Below, piece by piece: positions 10,526-28,950 of a stretch of 64,000 bases of DNA. Origin of the DNA: Acanthacorydalis orientalis (Eukaryota > Arthropoda > Insecta > Megaloptera > Corydalidae); assembly GCA_034766995.1 (NCBI GenBank), contig CM068318.1, positions 31,089,603 through 31,153,602 of the forward strand, in the 5' to 3' direction. A model generated the notes under the pieces. The model saw nothing but the letters and a program-made list of their open reading frames with translations, was not told where the DNA came from and ran no database searches. The position numbers were made by a program, and so were the translations under genes. Positions within the stretch are counted from its first letter, which is position 1. Each line of letters starts with the position of its first letter.

Positions 10526-11806
10526 TTAGGTTATTAAATATGAATTATCTGATTTCCTTAAGTACTAGGTTTGACAGCTGCCATCTCTGACATTTAACTT
10601 TAATTGACATTTCCTGTTTTCTTAATTATGAAGGTATACATCTTCATTTTTTCAAACAGCCATTTTAACTCGTGTTTAATATTCAATTAATTTTTAGGGC
10701 AATTTTTGTGAAACCATGGATAAGTCAAAAATTGGTGTTATTTTCGAACATGAATTCCGTCGTAGAACGAATGCAGCGCAGACAGCTCGAAATATAAACG
10801 AAATGTTTGGGAAGAATATTGCTAATGAACGCAGAGTACGTCAATGGTTTAATAAGTTTCGTTCTGGTGATTTTAATCTTGAAAATGAGCCACTTTGACG
10901 ACCTAAGACCAAGGTGGATAATGATGAGCTGAAAGCTGTAGTGGAAGCGAATTCATCTCAAACTATGCGTGAATTAGCAGCTATGTTTGACGTTACTATT
11001 CCAACAATATTGAAACATTTGAAACAAATCAGAATGGTAAAGAAGCTGGATAAATTAGTTGCGCATGAATTAAACGAGCATCAGAAAAGAAATCATCTCG
11101 AAACTTGTCTTTCTTTACTGCCACGACATAAAGGCGAACCATTTCTACACCGTATTGTTACATGTAATAAAAAATAGATTTTTTTGACAATCGCAAATGT
11201 TCGGCACAAATAGTTGGATCAAGATGAAGGGCCGAAACACAGTCCAAAACTGAATATTCATCAAAAAAGGGTAATGGTGTCTATTTGGTGGTCCAGCGCT
11301 GGTATTATCCACAACAGCTTTATGAAACTTGATCAATCGATTATAGCGAATGTCTACTGCAACTAACTGGACGGAATGTTAAGGATGCTTGCGATTAAGC
11401 AGCCAAGATTGGTCAACAGAGACAGACCAATTCTCGTGCAATACAGCATTCGACCACATGTCACAGAAATACCGCTGCTCAGACTACAAGAGTTGCACTT
11501 GGAAACTCTCTGTCATCCGCCGTATTCACCAGACCTTGCACCAACTGACTACCACATCTACCAGGCTTTGGACCACTTCTTGCAATGAAAAATATTCAAT
11601 TCTCAACAAGCTGTGGTAAACGCCTTTCGCGATTTCATCGCCACTCGCTCACCAGGCTTCTTCGCTGCTAACATAAACAAGCTGCCTTTAAGATGGCAAA
11701 ACTGTCGATAGTTTAGGAGCATACTTTGAATAATTGTACTTCTTGTTTGAGATATTATAAATTAAACTTTTGTTTCGAAAACGGATATTTCATATTTAAT
11801 GACCTA
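10526..11806 (+). mobile_element. Mariner element with both inverted repeats
   Basis: The ends TTAGGTTATTAAATATGAA (left) and TTAGGTCATTAAATATGAAA (right, complement) form an inverted repeat of about 28 bp with a few mismatches. The 1.28-kb length and plus-strand transposase remains match a full-length mariner. I take it to be mellifera- or cecropia-like from the transposase sequence, but the subfamily is inferred. Confidence 0.85.
10716..11709 (+). pseudogene. Broken mariner transposase
   Basis: It opens with a good start, ATGGATAAGTCAAAAATTGG (MDKSKIGVIFEHEFRR), and keeps the first helix-turn-helix with TARNINEMFG and VRQWFNKFRSGDFNLE. A TGA falls where the SGRP linker should be (10896-10898). 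The frame resumes with LKAVVEANSSQTMRELAAMF, LKQIRMVKKLDKLVAHELN and FLHRIVTCNKK, where the first catalytic Asp (TCDEKW) has become Asn, and a stop follows. The C-terminal half is frameshifted but readable, with HPPYSPDLAPTDYHIYQALD near 11516-11575 containing the third catalytic Asp. Five or more lesions mean it is dead. Confidence 0.85.
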
Positions 11807-11809
11807 ACA

Positions 11810-12757
11810 CTTATTTAAGAACTAATTCCTTCTCAACATTTACATAATTCATTTCCATAATATGTTTTTGTTGTGAAAATAAACAATATTTCTAAGCGTT
11901 CGCGATTAATAGATAATAATTTATCATCAATAATGAAAGTTATATCCAACCCAAATATTGAACCGCATATAGACAAAAATCCGAATATAGACAAAGTGAA
12001 AATAAAAAATGTTTTTTTTTTAAATCTTTAAACAAATAATACTTGTGTTTTGTCATATGGAATGCATCAAAACATAATATCGGGCTAAATGACAGATCGA
12101 ATACGGAAAAAAATCAGTTTGAATGATTTTTCCAAATAAAATATTCAAATAATAATATGTCTAACAATAAGTCCCAGAATTATATGCAAATCAATATATA
12201 AATCAGCGATTTATATATAAATCTGCAAATTATGTATAAATCAGCGATATATTTATAATAACATTATTTCATCTAAAAACAATCTATACGCTCATATGTT
12301 ATGATGCCATTATAGCATTTTATATTTTTCATTTTTTTCGCAAATATGAGAGTTTCTTGATCTTTGAACCCGAATGCCTTAGATGTTTGTTAGCCGTGCC
12401 CGAGGTTCCAAAACCCCTACATCTTATTCGTGTGATGCATTTTTCATTTAAAATAAAAACTTCTTTTTATACCAGGTATTTTGTGTCTATGCTCAAATCC
12501 TTGTAAATAATATGGGCCACGGATCTTAATGAATTTAACATTTTTAACCTGAAGGAATCTATTACTCAAGCAATCATTTTTCAATGAATTGGATATATAA
12601 TTTAATAAATACGTAGACTAATAATAATTCATCAAAGTTTATATAAAAATAATAGGCCGTCATATTGACCAAACTTATTTTTACTTCATTGTAGTCTTCT
12701 ATATATAAAAAATAATTCCATTGTAAAATTTCCATAAAACAATTTTTTTTTCATGTA
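11810..12757. other. AT-rich spacer with short internal repeats
   Basis: No gene is recognised. Around 12190-12260 a unit resembling TATAAATCAGCGATTTATAT recurs about three times in degenerate tandem form. A less AT-rich patch at 12370-12430 has no recognised content. Confidence 0.5.
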
Positions 12758-12947
12758 GACCATCTCATCGCCACGCTCCCCCTTCCCCACACACTCGACA
12801 AGTAGCTCGTTAACTATTTCCATTCCGATTATTTCCGATATTTCACGAATCATTACCAATTATAAACCGCGTTGATAAGCATGGATCGAGCGGGAACGGA
12901 GCCCCCCGGAGGCCGGCGAACGTAGCGAGTAATGGGCAGACCTCCCT
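12758..12947 (+). repeat. GC-rich dispersed repeat, copy 1
   Basis: This is an island of strongly GC-rich sequence in AT-rich DNA. Its right part (about 12875-12945, with CGAACGTAGCGAG and ATGGGCAGACCTCCCTGG) resembles the complement of 36868-36925 (ACGAGCGAAACGAGC and GGGCAGAGCTCCCTAG). Both copies end abruptly in CTGG or CTAG followed by T. It is a repeat of unknown class, and a Helitron 3' end is one possibility. There is no coding potential on either strand that I can support. Confidence 0.6.
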
Positions 12948-13179
12948 GGTACTTAATAAAAATAGTGATATGTTTTTTGTTTTCATTTTGCAAAAAAACA
13001 CATTACAATAGCATTTAAGATTAGATTAGGTAAATAAAAGGTACAAACCATTACTCAATATCGAAATTTTCTTTATCCTTATTTACTCTTTCTTTCTTTT
13101 TTCGATCCTAGCTCTTCTCTAATTTTATTTTATCATTATAATCTAATCATTCAAATACTCGAACTGCTATTAATACTAT

Positions 13180-13770
13180 ATACACTTATCGAACCATTCG
13201 GATGATTGCTACTTTGTTTGAACGTCAAATCCATACACCTAAGTCTCGTTCGCAGTTATGATGCATTACATGAACGTAGAGTCCTTGGATGCTTCAGATA
13301 TCATTTCGGCGGCAATATCTTTGTGACTGTTTTTGCTCGAAATTTAGCGTTCTTGGCACAAGTCTTGATACGACACGTTTCAAGTATAAAGTATTAATCA
13401 AAATGCTTTAAGAAAATCCGATAAGTCAACATCATTAGCAATCTCTCGCAGTCAGACGATGATCATTCACGATTGTCCTTCGCTTTTAGAACATGTTCTT
13501 CAACGGTTGATCTCGGCCATCCTTACACAAACCGTACCACTTGTGTACCCATGTTTTCAATAAGTACTCATCTCCAATGCTTTTCCTGATATCTTAAACA
13601 TGGCACACCCATGTTAAACATGTCAGCACAAGAAATTTCGTTTTTATCACCAAATTTAATATAAACTCATTGCTCAATCAATTTGAAGACAGTAAAATTC
13701 GCGAACAGGCCAAAAACTGCTTTACAAAAACATCAGCTGTACGCGAATGTTTTAAGAGATTGCATTAATT
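13180..13770 (-). pseudogene. Decayed mariner-family transposase fragment
   Basis: The minus strand contains GWPRSTVEEHVLKAKDNRE near 13470-13525 (the linker after the first DNA-binding motif). NDVDLSDFLK, a PRTLNFEQKQ-like stretch and an AAEMISEASKDSTFM segment follow. Then comes an I(I)TANET.VYGFDVQTK-like sequence near 13205-13260, which would contain the first catalytic motif (usually TGDETW). Many stops and frameshifts are present and I could not fix the ends. The order and motifs fit a Tc1/mariner transposase N-terminal half. Confidence 0.6.
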
Positions 13771-14109
13771 TTTGCTATAAATTACAATAGAAAGATTACC
13801 AACAAAATCATTTCAAAAAAATTAGCGTTGGGTTTGTATGGTTCTTTTAAAATAGAAATCCCCCAAAACTTTTTAATCAAGCTAGTATATACATCTCTAC
13901 ATTCATATTTTTAAAAGTTAATGATATACTAGTCTATGAAATAAAGAATCATGCAACTTAAATTTTAAACAATATGTTTTTCTTAAAATGCTTGTAATCC
14001 AAGGTTAAATAACTATGAAAAAAAATTTACAAAACCACTACCACCATCTAAATTACACATTTTATATTCCATTTTATATCATTTGTTATTAACTGTAAAA
14101 ATGTATTAC

Positions 14110-14152
<43 letters not shown>

Positions 14153-16400
14153 ATGGTGTGGTCACTCAAAAGCACACACATTTTTGAGCTTCATTAATAT
14201 TATATTTATAAAAACCTACTTGTGCAATGGATTAATTAATTTGACAGTATCATTCATTGTATCTGAAAAACTGACCTTCATTAAATATCCATTATTAAAA
14301 AAATATATATTAGTCAGAAATTTCTCAGAAAAAAACATTACCACTATACTTTTCATAAACGGAGCAATTACTTACATATCTTAACAAATAATATATTTAA
14401 ATGTTTTCACATATAATTTAATGAATAGGTGAAAGAGAAAAAAATAAAACAATATCATACATATATACACATTGCATTTAATATATATTTTAAATACATA
14501 ATTATTGTATCTAATTTATCACTTGCTTATAAACCATATTGTTGCATTATTTTTTGTAACTTTTTAACATGAAAAATAAAATCAATGAGAAAAATTGCAT
14601 TAAACTAAAACCACTAGTTTTTCACACTAAATAGTAAAATTGCAATAGCTGGCTTTTAATACTGTCTTCAATGAAAAGTACAGTGAGGTAAGTGAAACAT
14701 GATAATGAATTATAATTATGGCTCTTATCTATAAGAAAAAGCTGCACAATAGTATCATTATACATTCTTACTTAATAAAAAATGAAAACTATTTATCGCA
14801 AATGTAATTTATAATAGTTCCCATGGTTGATATATATTTATTTAAAATCTGAACTTTTTATGAAAAAAAAAATGATAAAACAACAAATTTCACAATATAT
14901 TTACATCTTGATAATTAAATTGCTTTCTTTATAGATAAGGTTGTCTTTTTTAAATACATGTTTCAATAGCCCTTTCTTAAAATGTTATGTGATTTAAAAT
15001 AAAGAAGCCAAGCAGATGAAAAATCGAACCAAACTTAGACCTAACAATATCAATGTTTGAAGATTCCCATAATTTAAAAATGGAATGAGAGAATCCCCAC
15101 AGTGATAGTAGCTTTTTTACAATAAAATATAGTACAATATTTTAAATGAAACATGACAGAAATAACACTTGGTCTGGAAATTCCACCACCATTTACATAC
15201 ATATACATATATATATATATATATATGTACATAATTAGAATAGTATAATGTAACGACTAAATTTTATATTTTGAAACATTTATACATAGAAATACTCTAC
15301 TCATCTAATTAAAACTACAATATAAAGTACCACACATTTTTGATACTTTGTACTAACATATTTAAATACCAATGAGAGGAATTGATGCTGCATATTGGAA
15401 ATATAACTGGACTAGAGAAGTGAAATGTTCAAAAAATTAATATAAACTTTGATTTTAATTTACATAAGACATCAGTATTTCTGAAACAAAAGAAAATATA
15501 TCATAAAATTGCAGAATTTATATTCAAAAACAAAATACATTTTATGAAATGGCACAACTTATTTCTCTATTTTATTAGATTAATGGTTGAAACAGATATA
15601 TACTTTTTGTATTTAGTATTGTCTTTTAAAACACAAAAATATTTTTTTAATCATTCTAATTGTCATTTTAATTAAAACTAACAATAGTTAATTTGTGGCA
15701 TATTCACACCAAATAAAATTATTAAAAACAAATATCTATAAAAATAATATAGGAATCAGACTTTAAATTATATGCTTCTTTTAGTATTAAATTTACATAT
15801 TATCAACCATCAAATATTTTTTTAAAATGTTATGGTCAATAATTATTTTTTATTGCCAAATATACACTTGTTTAATTTCTCATATATGAATAGAGAAATT
15901 TTAAAAAATACATATTGTTTATGGATAATGTTATCACAAAATATATTTATATTAATTGAAATATACTGTATTGGTAACAAATACTTCTCTGTCCATGACA
16001 CTTTCATATCACAATATTTTGGTACTGAAATTTTCAATAGATGAATTACTCATTATTATGAACTACTATAATACAACATAAGACAATAAAATACACTACA
16101 ACAGCAAAAATATCTCCCATTTTTAGACTCATATATGAGTATTAACTCAAAAAACATTTTCAACAATTTACAATTTGCACTGAGTACAAATGGTGGGTGT
16201 GATGGAATTTTTTTACAAATTTTTGAATCACTCTGCAGCTTATTCTGTTAACAATGTGCCCTCACTAATGTACATAGGATTGTTTTACAGATTTATTTCA
16301 TTTACAATAAATTATAGATATATTAATTTCCTTTTTATCTTGCCTAATATTTTTTTTCTTCTTTATATAATACAAACATTAAAATATTTTTAATAATTAA
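13771..16400. other. Non-coding region downstream of the V-ATPase gene
   Basis: It is AT-rich with small TA/TG microsatellites at about 14110-14152 and 15195-15228. Several open frames of 60-70 codons are low-complexity and lack start context or homology. Part of the right side may be 3' UTR of the V-ATPase transcript, since no other gene intervenes. Confidence 0.5.
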
Positions 16401-16775
16401 TTTTACAACAAAATATATAGTACTTCATTTTGACTTCAGTTCATTCTTTATATGTAAAGCAAATAATAAAATATATGTAATAAACAGATTCACAAAAAAA
16501 AAATAAAAATAAACTTATATTTTTTTCATTTCAATATTGCAATTTTAATTTTAAGTATTTATAAAAACAATCTGATACAGGAATTTTTAGTAATATGACA
16601 ATCAAATCCAAAAATAGAGAACACATACTAGTTAAGAAAAATAGTCTAAATCTAGTCAGGTTACTTTACATTACTGCTTTGCACTAAACATTTACTAATC
16701 CTTAAAAACAAATATTAACAAGCAAACACTGCAAAGTGATTCTTACTTATTTCTCGGACAAATGTTTTAAACACA

Positions 16776-22090
<5,315 letters not shown>

Positions 22091-22251
22091 GTTTGAAATT
22101 GAACTAAAATGTTAAAAAAATATATAATAAATTCAATAAGTAATATTTGAAAACGTATAAAAGTTGTTGATAAATTATATGAAAGTGGATTATTCATACT
22201 ATTTTTTAATTGATTTTATGAATAAAATCAGCAAAATATACGTGTATTAAA

Positions 22252-22377
22252 CTAGGAAAAAAACTCGTGACTGCCAATTACTACATTATCAGGTAACTCA
22301 CGAGATACAATGGCGGGTGTACCCTTAAATTTACCGTCAAAAATTATTGGAAATCGAACTGATTTACGTAATACCAT
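22252..22377 (-). CDS. Small ORF of 41 codons upstream of V-ATPase
   Basis: The frame starts ATGGTATTACGTAAATCAGT and ends in TAG. It encodes a basic, mixed-composition peptide (MVLRKSVRFPIIFDGKFKGT at its N-terminus). The segment is visibly less AT-rich than its flanks and has a Kozak-like AAACA before the ATG. A strong donor-like CTCGTGAGTTAC lies inside it, so it may instead be the V-ATPase 5' UTR exon carrying an upstream ORF. A plus-strand frame of 24 codons overlaps it at 22310-22384 (MAGVPLNLPSKIIGNRTDLR), which weakens the case for either. I do not recognise the product. Confidence 0.3.
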   Translation of the reverse strand: MVLRKSVRFPIIFDGKFKGTPAIVSRELPDNVVIGSHEFFS

Positions 22378-22390
22378 TGTTTAATACAAC

Positions 22391-23016
22391 CCAGATTGGA
22401 TTTTTTTTGTTATATAAAAATGATTTGCTTTCTGCAATGCAGATCAAATGCAAATTTATTGATACAATTTTGAAGTAGGTCGACTAATGTCATATTAGTA
22501 TATTATATGGGTTTTAAATTATGAATATAACTTGACTTTGATTTAAATATATACAAAATCTTACTTTGTGTATTTAGCTGTTGAATTACACTTTTAAAGC
22601 TTGATAAATGTCGTGTACTATAAAATTATTACAAATTTTCACTGGACGAACTCATACACCTCGCCCAACACAAGATAGAATAAGCAGTAATCACAAGACT
22701 TGTCAGCTGACACAAATTAGTCGTTTTTGAATAACATTCATAATTTGATATTAATCATTATCGCAAAAGAATATATCAGCTATTTGTGATTAAAAATTAA
22801 AATTAATAAATATAAAGTTTCATCAATAGATTTATGCTGAATTCTAATATTAATAAAAATTTATTAAACATTATTATGACAGGAAGTTGAATATTTTCAC
22901 ATGTATTGGCAGCTTCTGTAGTAGCGGTCACCTAAATATAATTTTAATTTTATATACCTATATTCTTAGAATTCTTCAATATTTTTATTAATTCCTTTTG
23001 AACAAAAATTAAAACA
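22391..23016. promoter_or_regulatory. Divergent promoter region between V-ATPase A and NAA50
   Basis: This is the only space between two head-to-head housekeeping genes, so both promoters should lie here. A perfect 10-bp palindrome GTCAGCTGAC containing an E-box core (CAGCTG) sits at 22702-22711, near the least AT-rich part (22650-22720). V-ATPase genes in other animals are activated by MiT/TFE factors through GTCACGTGAC-type sites. The palindrome here differs in its centre, so a link is only a suggestion. No TATA box can be told from the AT background. Confidence 0.55.
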
Positions 23017-23749
23017 ATGACTAGGTAGGTATCACTATTTAGAATAGTGTTTTTAATTATTGTTTTATAATATAAACGATATTAGTTTGACGTACGTAGG
23101 TTAAAATGATAATAAATGATTTTTTTTATATTTCAATTAACAATTATTTACAGAAGTTCTAAAATTGAATTAGGGGATGTTACTCCACATAATATAAAAC
23201 AACTGAGAAAACTAAATACTGTTGTATTTCCTGTAACTTATAATGATAAATTTTATAAAGATGTGTTAGAAGCTGGAGAATTAGCAAAATTAGCATACTA
23301 TAATGATATTGTAGTAGGAGCAGTGTGTTGTCGAGTAGACACTTCCGAAGGAACTCGTCGTCTTTATATAATGACTCTCGGATGTTTATATCCATACAGA
23401 CGATTAGGAATCGGTACCATGATGGTGCAACACGTTCTAAAATATGTTGAATGTGATGGAAATTTCGATAGTATATTTTTGTAAGTGTGATTAATTTCAT
23501 GTACATATATATATATATATATATACACACACATACATATATACATATATATAACTATAATAATGCAAAACTATTTTTAGACACGTTCAAGTAAACAATG
23601 AAGGTGCGATAGATTTTTATAAGAAATTTGGTTTTGAAATTGTTGAAACTAAACAACATTATTATAAAAGAATAGAACCAGCAGATGCACATGTCTTACA
23701 AAAAACGCTTAGAAAACCTCAAACAAATGGAACATCAAACAGTCATTAA
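23017..23749 (+). CDS. NAA50: N-alpha-acetyltransferase 50 (NAA50, san)
   Basis: This encodes the catalytic GNAT-fold subunit that acetylates nascent N-termini starting with Met. It associates with the NatA complex and is needed for sister-chromatid cohesion in flies (separation anxiety). Three coding exons are supported by GT-AG sites and phase. They are 23017-23024 (ATGACTAG, giving M-T and part of R), 23154-23480 and 23581-23749, in total 504 nt or 167 aa plus stop. The tiny first exon reproduces the conserved MTRSS start. Landmarks are IELGDVTPHNIKQLRKLNTV, the acetyl-CoA-binding RRLGIGT loop (Q/RxxGxG), FDSIFLHVQVNNEGAI spanning intron 2, and YYKRIEPADAHVLQKTLRK. Intron 2 contains a TA/CA microsatellite. 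It is divergent from the V-ATPase gene. There are no lesions. Confidence 0.96.
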
Positions 23750-23896
23750 CATAATGTCTAAAAAATTCTAATTTATGGAACAATATGTTTTAATTATATA
23801 TATTGTTTTTCTTTTTTTTCTTGGTATGTTATAAAATTTTCAGATTAAATTATTTTAACTACAGTGTATATAAATTTTAATTGCGTGTAAAATTAT

Positions 23897-23902
23897 AATA
23901 AA
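23897..23902 (+). terminator. Candidate poly(A) signal for NAA50
   Basis: AATAAA lies about 148 bp after the NAA50 stop codon. In DNA this AT-rich the hexamer is expected by chance, so support is modest. Confidence 0.4.
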
Positions 23903-25783
23903 TATGTATATTTTAATAATATGAACTATACATAATTTTTCCTATTTAAATTATTACATTTTTTTTCATGTTCTAAAGACAATACTAATATTTATTTAAA
24001 GTAATAAAAAAATCTCATCTTAAAATATGTAAATTTGAAATACGGCTAGATAAACTTATATATTAAAGTAATATTTTCTTGTATTCACAATTAATTATAT
24101 CTTAATAAATCAAAATGCATACATTTATTTTTAAAATATTAACTATGCAATTTGTAATCACCGATACACAAGTATATACAGTATGTAGTTGTACACATAT
24201 TATTTAGTAAGAATAGTTTTTCACTTAAATTTGCAGAAAAAGAATAATTTACATACTTAAAACCATAATCTCGCTATTAGTATAAGTGCCAAAAATGTCT
24301 AAATAGTATTTGCCCTGGCAAATAATTTTCAAAAATCGATTGAAAAAAACAATTGTCACTTCAAATAAATATTACAAACTAAATACCAAATTTACATGTG
24401 AATGTAATCAAATTTGATTATATTACTTTTTCAAAAAGAAAAATAAATACTTGAACTACAATGTTGTCAAATGTTACAATAAATATCTTAAAACAATTAT
24501 CAATATTAAGGTTAATTATTTTCAACTTTTCAATGAAATTTACAATTTAAAATGAACAAGATAATATTAAGATACAAACAAAAAAAAGTTAGTATATCTT
24601 GTATCAATAAAGTTTTATTTTGAAATATTAGAAACATTTATGTGGAACAAAACATTTGTAACAATAATAATTTGATGTTTATCCAGTAATTATTTTTCCA
24701 TGATAATTATATCTTTTGTCGTATTTTTTTTAATAAACAAAAAACAACATTTAAGTTGTAAAATAATTTAATCAATAAAAATATAATATGTTTACAAAGT
24801 TAGGTAAATATTGTAATATATTTAAATAACTATATATTTATCACAGTGGGGTAATCTCTGAAATGAATATACTTTACTAGGTAGTTAAAAAATCTATTTG
24901 AACAATTAAAGTACATATGAGAAACATATATCTGTCCATAAATAATATTAACTGTCCTATTTTTAAATATTACAAAATTGATTTGTAAAATTATAATTAT
25001 TGTTAGAAATATTGTAAATAAAACTTCATCTTAATATAATTAATAAGGAAATGAAGAACTCATTAAATATTTTCAGTTATCATTTATGTTTCAACAGTTT
25101 GGGTGAATACTTAAAGGCTGATATAAATTTAAGAATGTGTTAATGTTACATAAATGCGAATATTGTATTTAATTTGAAAGTATGAAAAACTGTAAGTCAT
25201 CACTTTTATGAAGTAATTGTTACTTTTCTTAATTTTGTCATGTTTAGAAATTAGATATTGATAAAATAACGCTTCATAATATATTTGAACACAGACACAT
25301 TATTTTTCTAACATAATTTATTTCAATGTTTATTAATACATTTTAAAAATAATGTGTATGGAAATTGTGATAAGAATGTTTACCAATTACATAACCAGTA
25401 GGAAGTTCATAAAAAAATCATGTTTTAAGTGATCAACAAGTTATAAATGAATTTATGCTTTTAGCTCTTAGACATATAAAATATTAAAATGAAAAATAGC
25501 AATAAAAATATATTGTAGTTACTTGATTTACTTCAATATTTTTTGCTTAATTTCAATTGTTTATTTCTGAATTGTTTTTTCAGTAACAAAAATATAAGAT
25601 ATATTTTAATATCTTAGTGAAGGTTATTTAGTATGACTTAAAAAATCGACGTTTGATTTTTTTCTATTTATTCTAGTTTTTCAAATATATTGTCTTCAAT
25701 ACGGCGTTGAACAATTTCACCTTCAGTTATTATATTAGATCATTGAGTTAATGTATATTTTCTATGAAATGAATCTTATATTC

Positions 25784-25865
<82 letters not shown>

Positions 25866-26606
25866 TTTATTATGTATATTTTCGTAAAAGTCCTAAAATA
25901 ACATTTTGTTAAAAGTAATATTCTAAAGATATAATAACTGTTACTTAAAAACTAATACTAATTCTTGTAAATATTTCATACAGCAATACTGCCATGTTTA
26001 AAATAATAACCTAATTAACATAGAAATAAAATTACAAAGTTAGGGAAAAAATACGTTTTTGTGTATAATGCAAAAGTTTATGAATAAAGATTAATCTCTG
26101 TATCGTTTAAGATGATGTGTAATGAAATATGATGTAAATAAACTTATTTGAAATGTTTATTTTGATATTCGTTTAATTGTCAACTTATTCGAAAGATATG
26201 ATTTTAGGATGTTATTTTAACATCTGTCTATAATACAGATCCCAAACATCTTACTACGAGGAAATGAAATATAATAGTGATATTCAAATCTATTTTTTCT
26301 CAATTCTGATTTGTGTATGACCTTGAATTCATTATTTACTCGTTCCAAATACCACTCATCGTGTTTACATTTCGTTCTCTAGACGCATACAAACTAACAA
26401 ATATTTTAAAACCGTGTTTTATTATTAGAATGCAAAGAATTTCATAGATAATTGGAATAACATTTAAAAATCACTGAAACACATTAAAGATTTGTTAATT
26501 CTATATATTAATCCGTAAGTAGACATACATAGTCATCAATATTTGTAAATAATATGCCTGTTTATATTTTTAATAACAAAAAAGTGTTGCAGTTCTTTTT
26601 AAACAC

Positions 26607-26679
<73 letters not shown>

Positions 26680-27115
26680 ACGATTTATTACAATCATCTA
26701 AATTATACAATTCTTGAATTCTACTAATTAAAAAATAAACAACCTAAAGATTATGGTATTATATAATTGAAAAGGCCCAAAGTCGATATGCCTAAACTAT
26801 TAACAGGTAGTAATTGTTATTTATAACGGTTCTGGAATCGTACATAACCACACGCACAGATATATGCATGTAAATCTATATAGAAATAGCAATGAATATA
26901 ATTAACAATTAAAATTTTTGTGTGATAACTATTTATATTTTTATAAACTATTAATTTTTGTCTAGAAATTTTCATAAATCAATTTTAATATTCTTTTCTA
27001 TATTCCTGATTTCTTTATTCTGCTTAAAAACCAACTAATTTCAATTAGTTTGTACTTGTTTATTCTTAATTTTTGTCATAATTTTAATTCATTAAAAAAA
27101 ACTTTATATTTATAG
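23903..27115. other. Intergenic AT-rich DNA with microsatellites
   Basis: I see no gene. TA arrays lie at about 25786-25862 and 26612-26675. Short frames are low-complexity. Confidence 0.6.
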
Positions 27116-27308
27116 GTTTCTATTGATTATCGCCATTGTAGTAAAATGTTAATGGACAGTGATGATAGTGTCTCGTTTTTATAATCAAAAGAATTGTAAT
27201 GATTAGACAAAAAATACATTATTCAAATCTATTAAGACTTTTGATTATAAAAACGAGACGCTATCGTCACTGTGCACTAACATTTTACTAAAATGGTGAT
27301 AATCAATA
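27116..27308. mobile_element. Foldback MITE with ~75-bp arms
   Basis: The left arm starts GGTTTCTATTGATTATCGCC and the complement of the right arm starts CGTTTCTATTGATTATCACC. The arms then match almost base for base through AGTAAAATGTTA and TCTCGTTTTTATAATCAAAA, with only a handful of differences. A loop of about 45 bp separates them. The whole could fold into one long hairpin. No coding content. Target duplication is unclear, possibly TA or TTA. Confidence 0.8.
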
Positions 27309-27493
27309 GAAACGTTAATAATAATTATAAAACATAAATTAAGTTATACATGTGAAGTATTTATTAATGTTTAAAAGAAAATGATAAATTATTACACATA
27401 ATATATTCGAAATGAAAATATGAATAATAAAGAATCTGTTTTTTTAAAGGATAGTCTACTTTTTGTATTTTAAAATCTGATGAATATTTCTAT

Positions 27494-27742
27494 TCTCTAT
27501 ATAATAAAAACCCACATTTCTCGTCACTTTGTCACCAGGACAAAGTCCATAGTGGCAAGAATTTTTATCTATGGTGACGAAAATGTTTGCTTTATCAGCT
27601 CATAGGTTTCAAATTTCCTTCATTAAGTTTAATTTTAGATATTTTTTATGTTTGAATATATAATGTTGCAAAAACTAATAAACAGTTTTTTTCTTTCGAT
27701 TTCTTTTTATTTTTCCGTTCATTTTAATGGGCTATATACTAG
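27494..27742 (+). mobile_element. Helitron-like non-autonomous element, copy 1
   Basis: This 249-bp segment is repeated in inverted orientation at 63275-63506. Shared blocks include TAATAAAAACCCACATTTC near the 5' end, ATAGGTTTCAA, and AATAAACAGTTTTTTTCTTT. Its 3' end reads CCGTT-loop-AATGG, then GCTATATACTAG followed by T. A short hairpin about 10 bp before a CTAG terminus, with T after it, is the hallmark of a Helitron 3' end. The 5' end begins TC. There is no coding sequence, as expected for a non-autonomous copy. The 5' boundary is approximate. Confidence 0.65.
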
Positions 27743-28389
27743 TAATATTCATAATATAACAACATATATTAATATGAGAAATGTAGAAGATAATTCATTT
27801 TAAGCATAGGTCAATAACAAATAATTATTTGCATGTATCAAATTGGGTAACAGAGATTCACTTTATATATAAATAATATATACAAAAGTTTATTACTAAA
27901 ATAAATCTGTCTGTATTAATTGCAGTGATCATCATATTCATTTCACTCAGCAACTGCACTCAATTATTCTTCTCAACTTCTATATACTCAATATTATATT
28001 GATCTAATTTTAAAATAGAACAGATTATTGTTATTTGTTAATTTAGAACAATTATATTTCAAAATCAAAAATCGATAAAAAATGAAATAAATTTACATTC
28101 TTTAATTTTTTTATTTTCTGTTACACTGTGTTTGTATAGAGGCACATTGGAAGTTTTTTTAGTATGTTTATTTTTATTATAATAATTTGTCAAAGTAATA
28201 CGTTTAATTTCTAATCTATTTTTAGACTTGTCATTTTAACTTTAAAGAAATAAAAATATTAAACTCTATACAGGAATAAATCATACACTGTTTAAAAGTG
28301 TGATAATCGTTTATACGGTCCTTTCTCTTTTATTACACTTTCACTGTTAGTGAAATTATTCATTCAATTTTATTATTACATTTTAATTT

Positions 28390-28443
<54 letters not shown>

Positions 28444-28884
28444 AAACATCATAACTTAAAATTTTTAACAAATAATTACTTTATTGGTACAGTGAATTCA
28501 ATAATATATGTATACAGAAAATATAGGATCAGAATTATTTTCTTATTTAATCTGTATTATAAGTATGAACTTTTGTGAATATATATATATATATATATAT
28601 AATTATTATTATTATTATTGTATTATTTTAAAATTTTAAATAATGTTAACACAAATAAGATTGTTGAACTAGGTTTATTTCATTAAAGAGTTTTTCATTA
28701 TTTTATGAGACCTTTATATTTCATCAGAAATGTATTTAATTAATAGATAATACTTTCACCTCAGTGTTTTTTTTTACAATCAGTTGTCAATTATTTTTAA
28801 TATTATCGATTAAATGCTACATTAACATTTCGCATTCGATAATTAATTGATAATATCTATAGATATGCATAATATACAACTATA

Positions 28885-28950
<66 letters not shown>

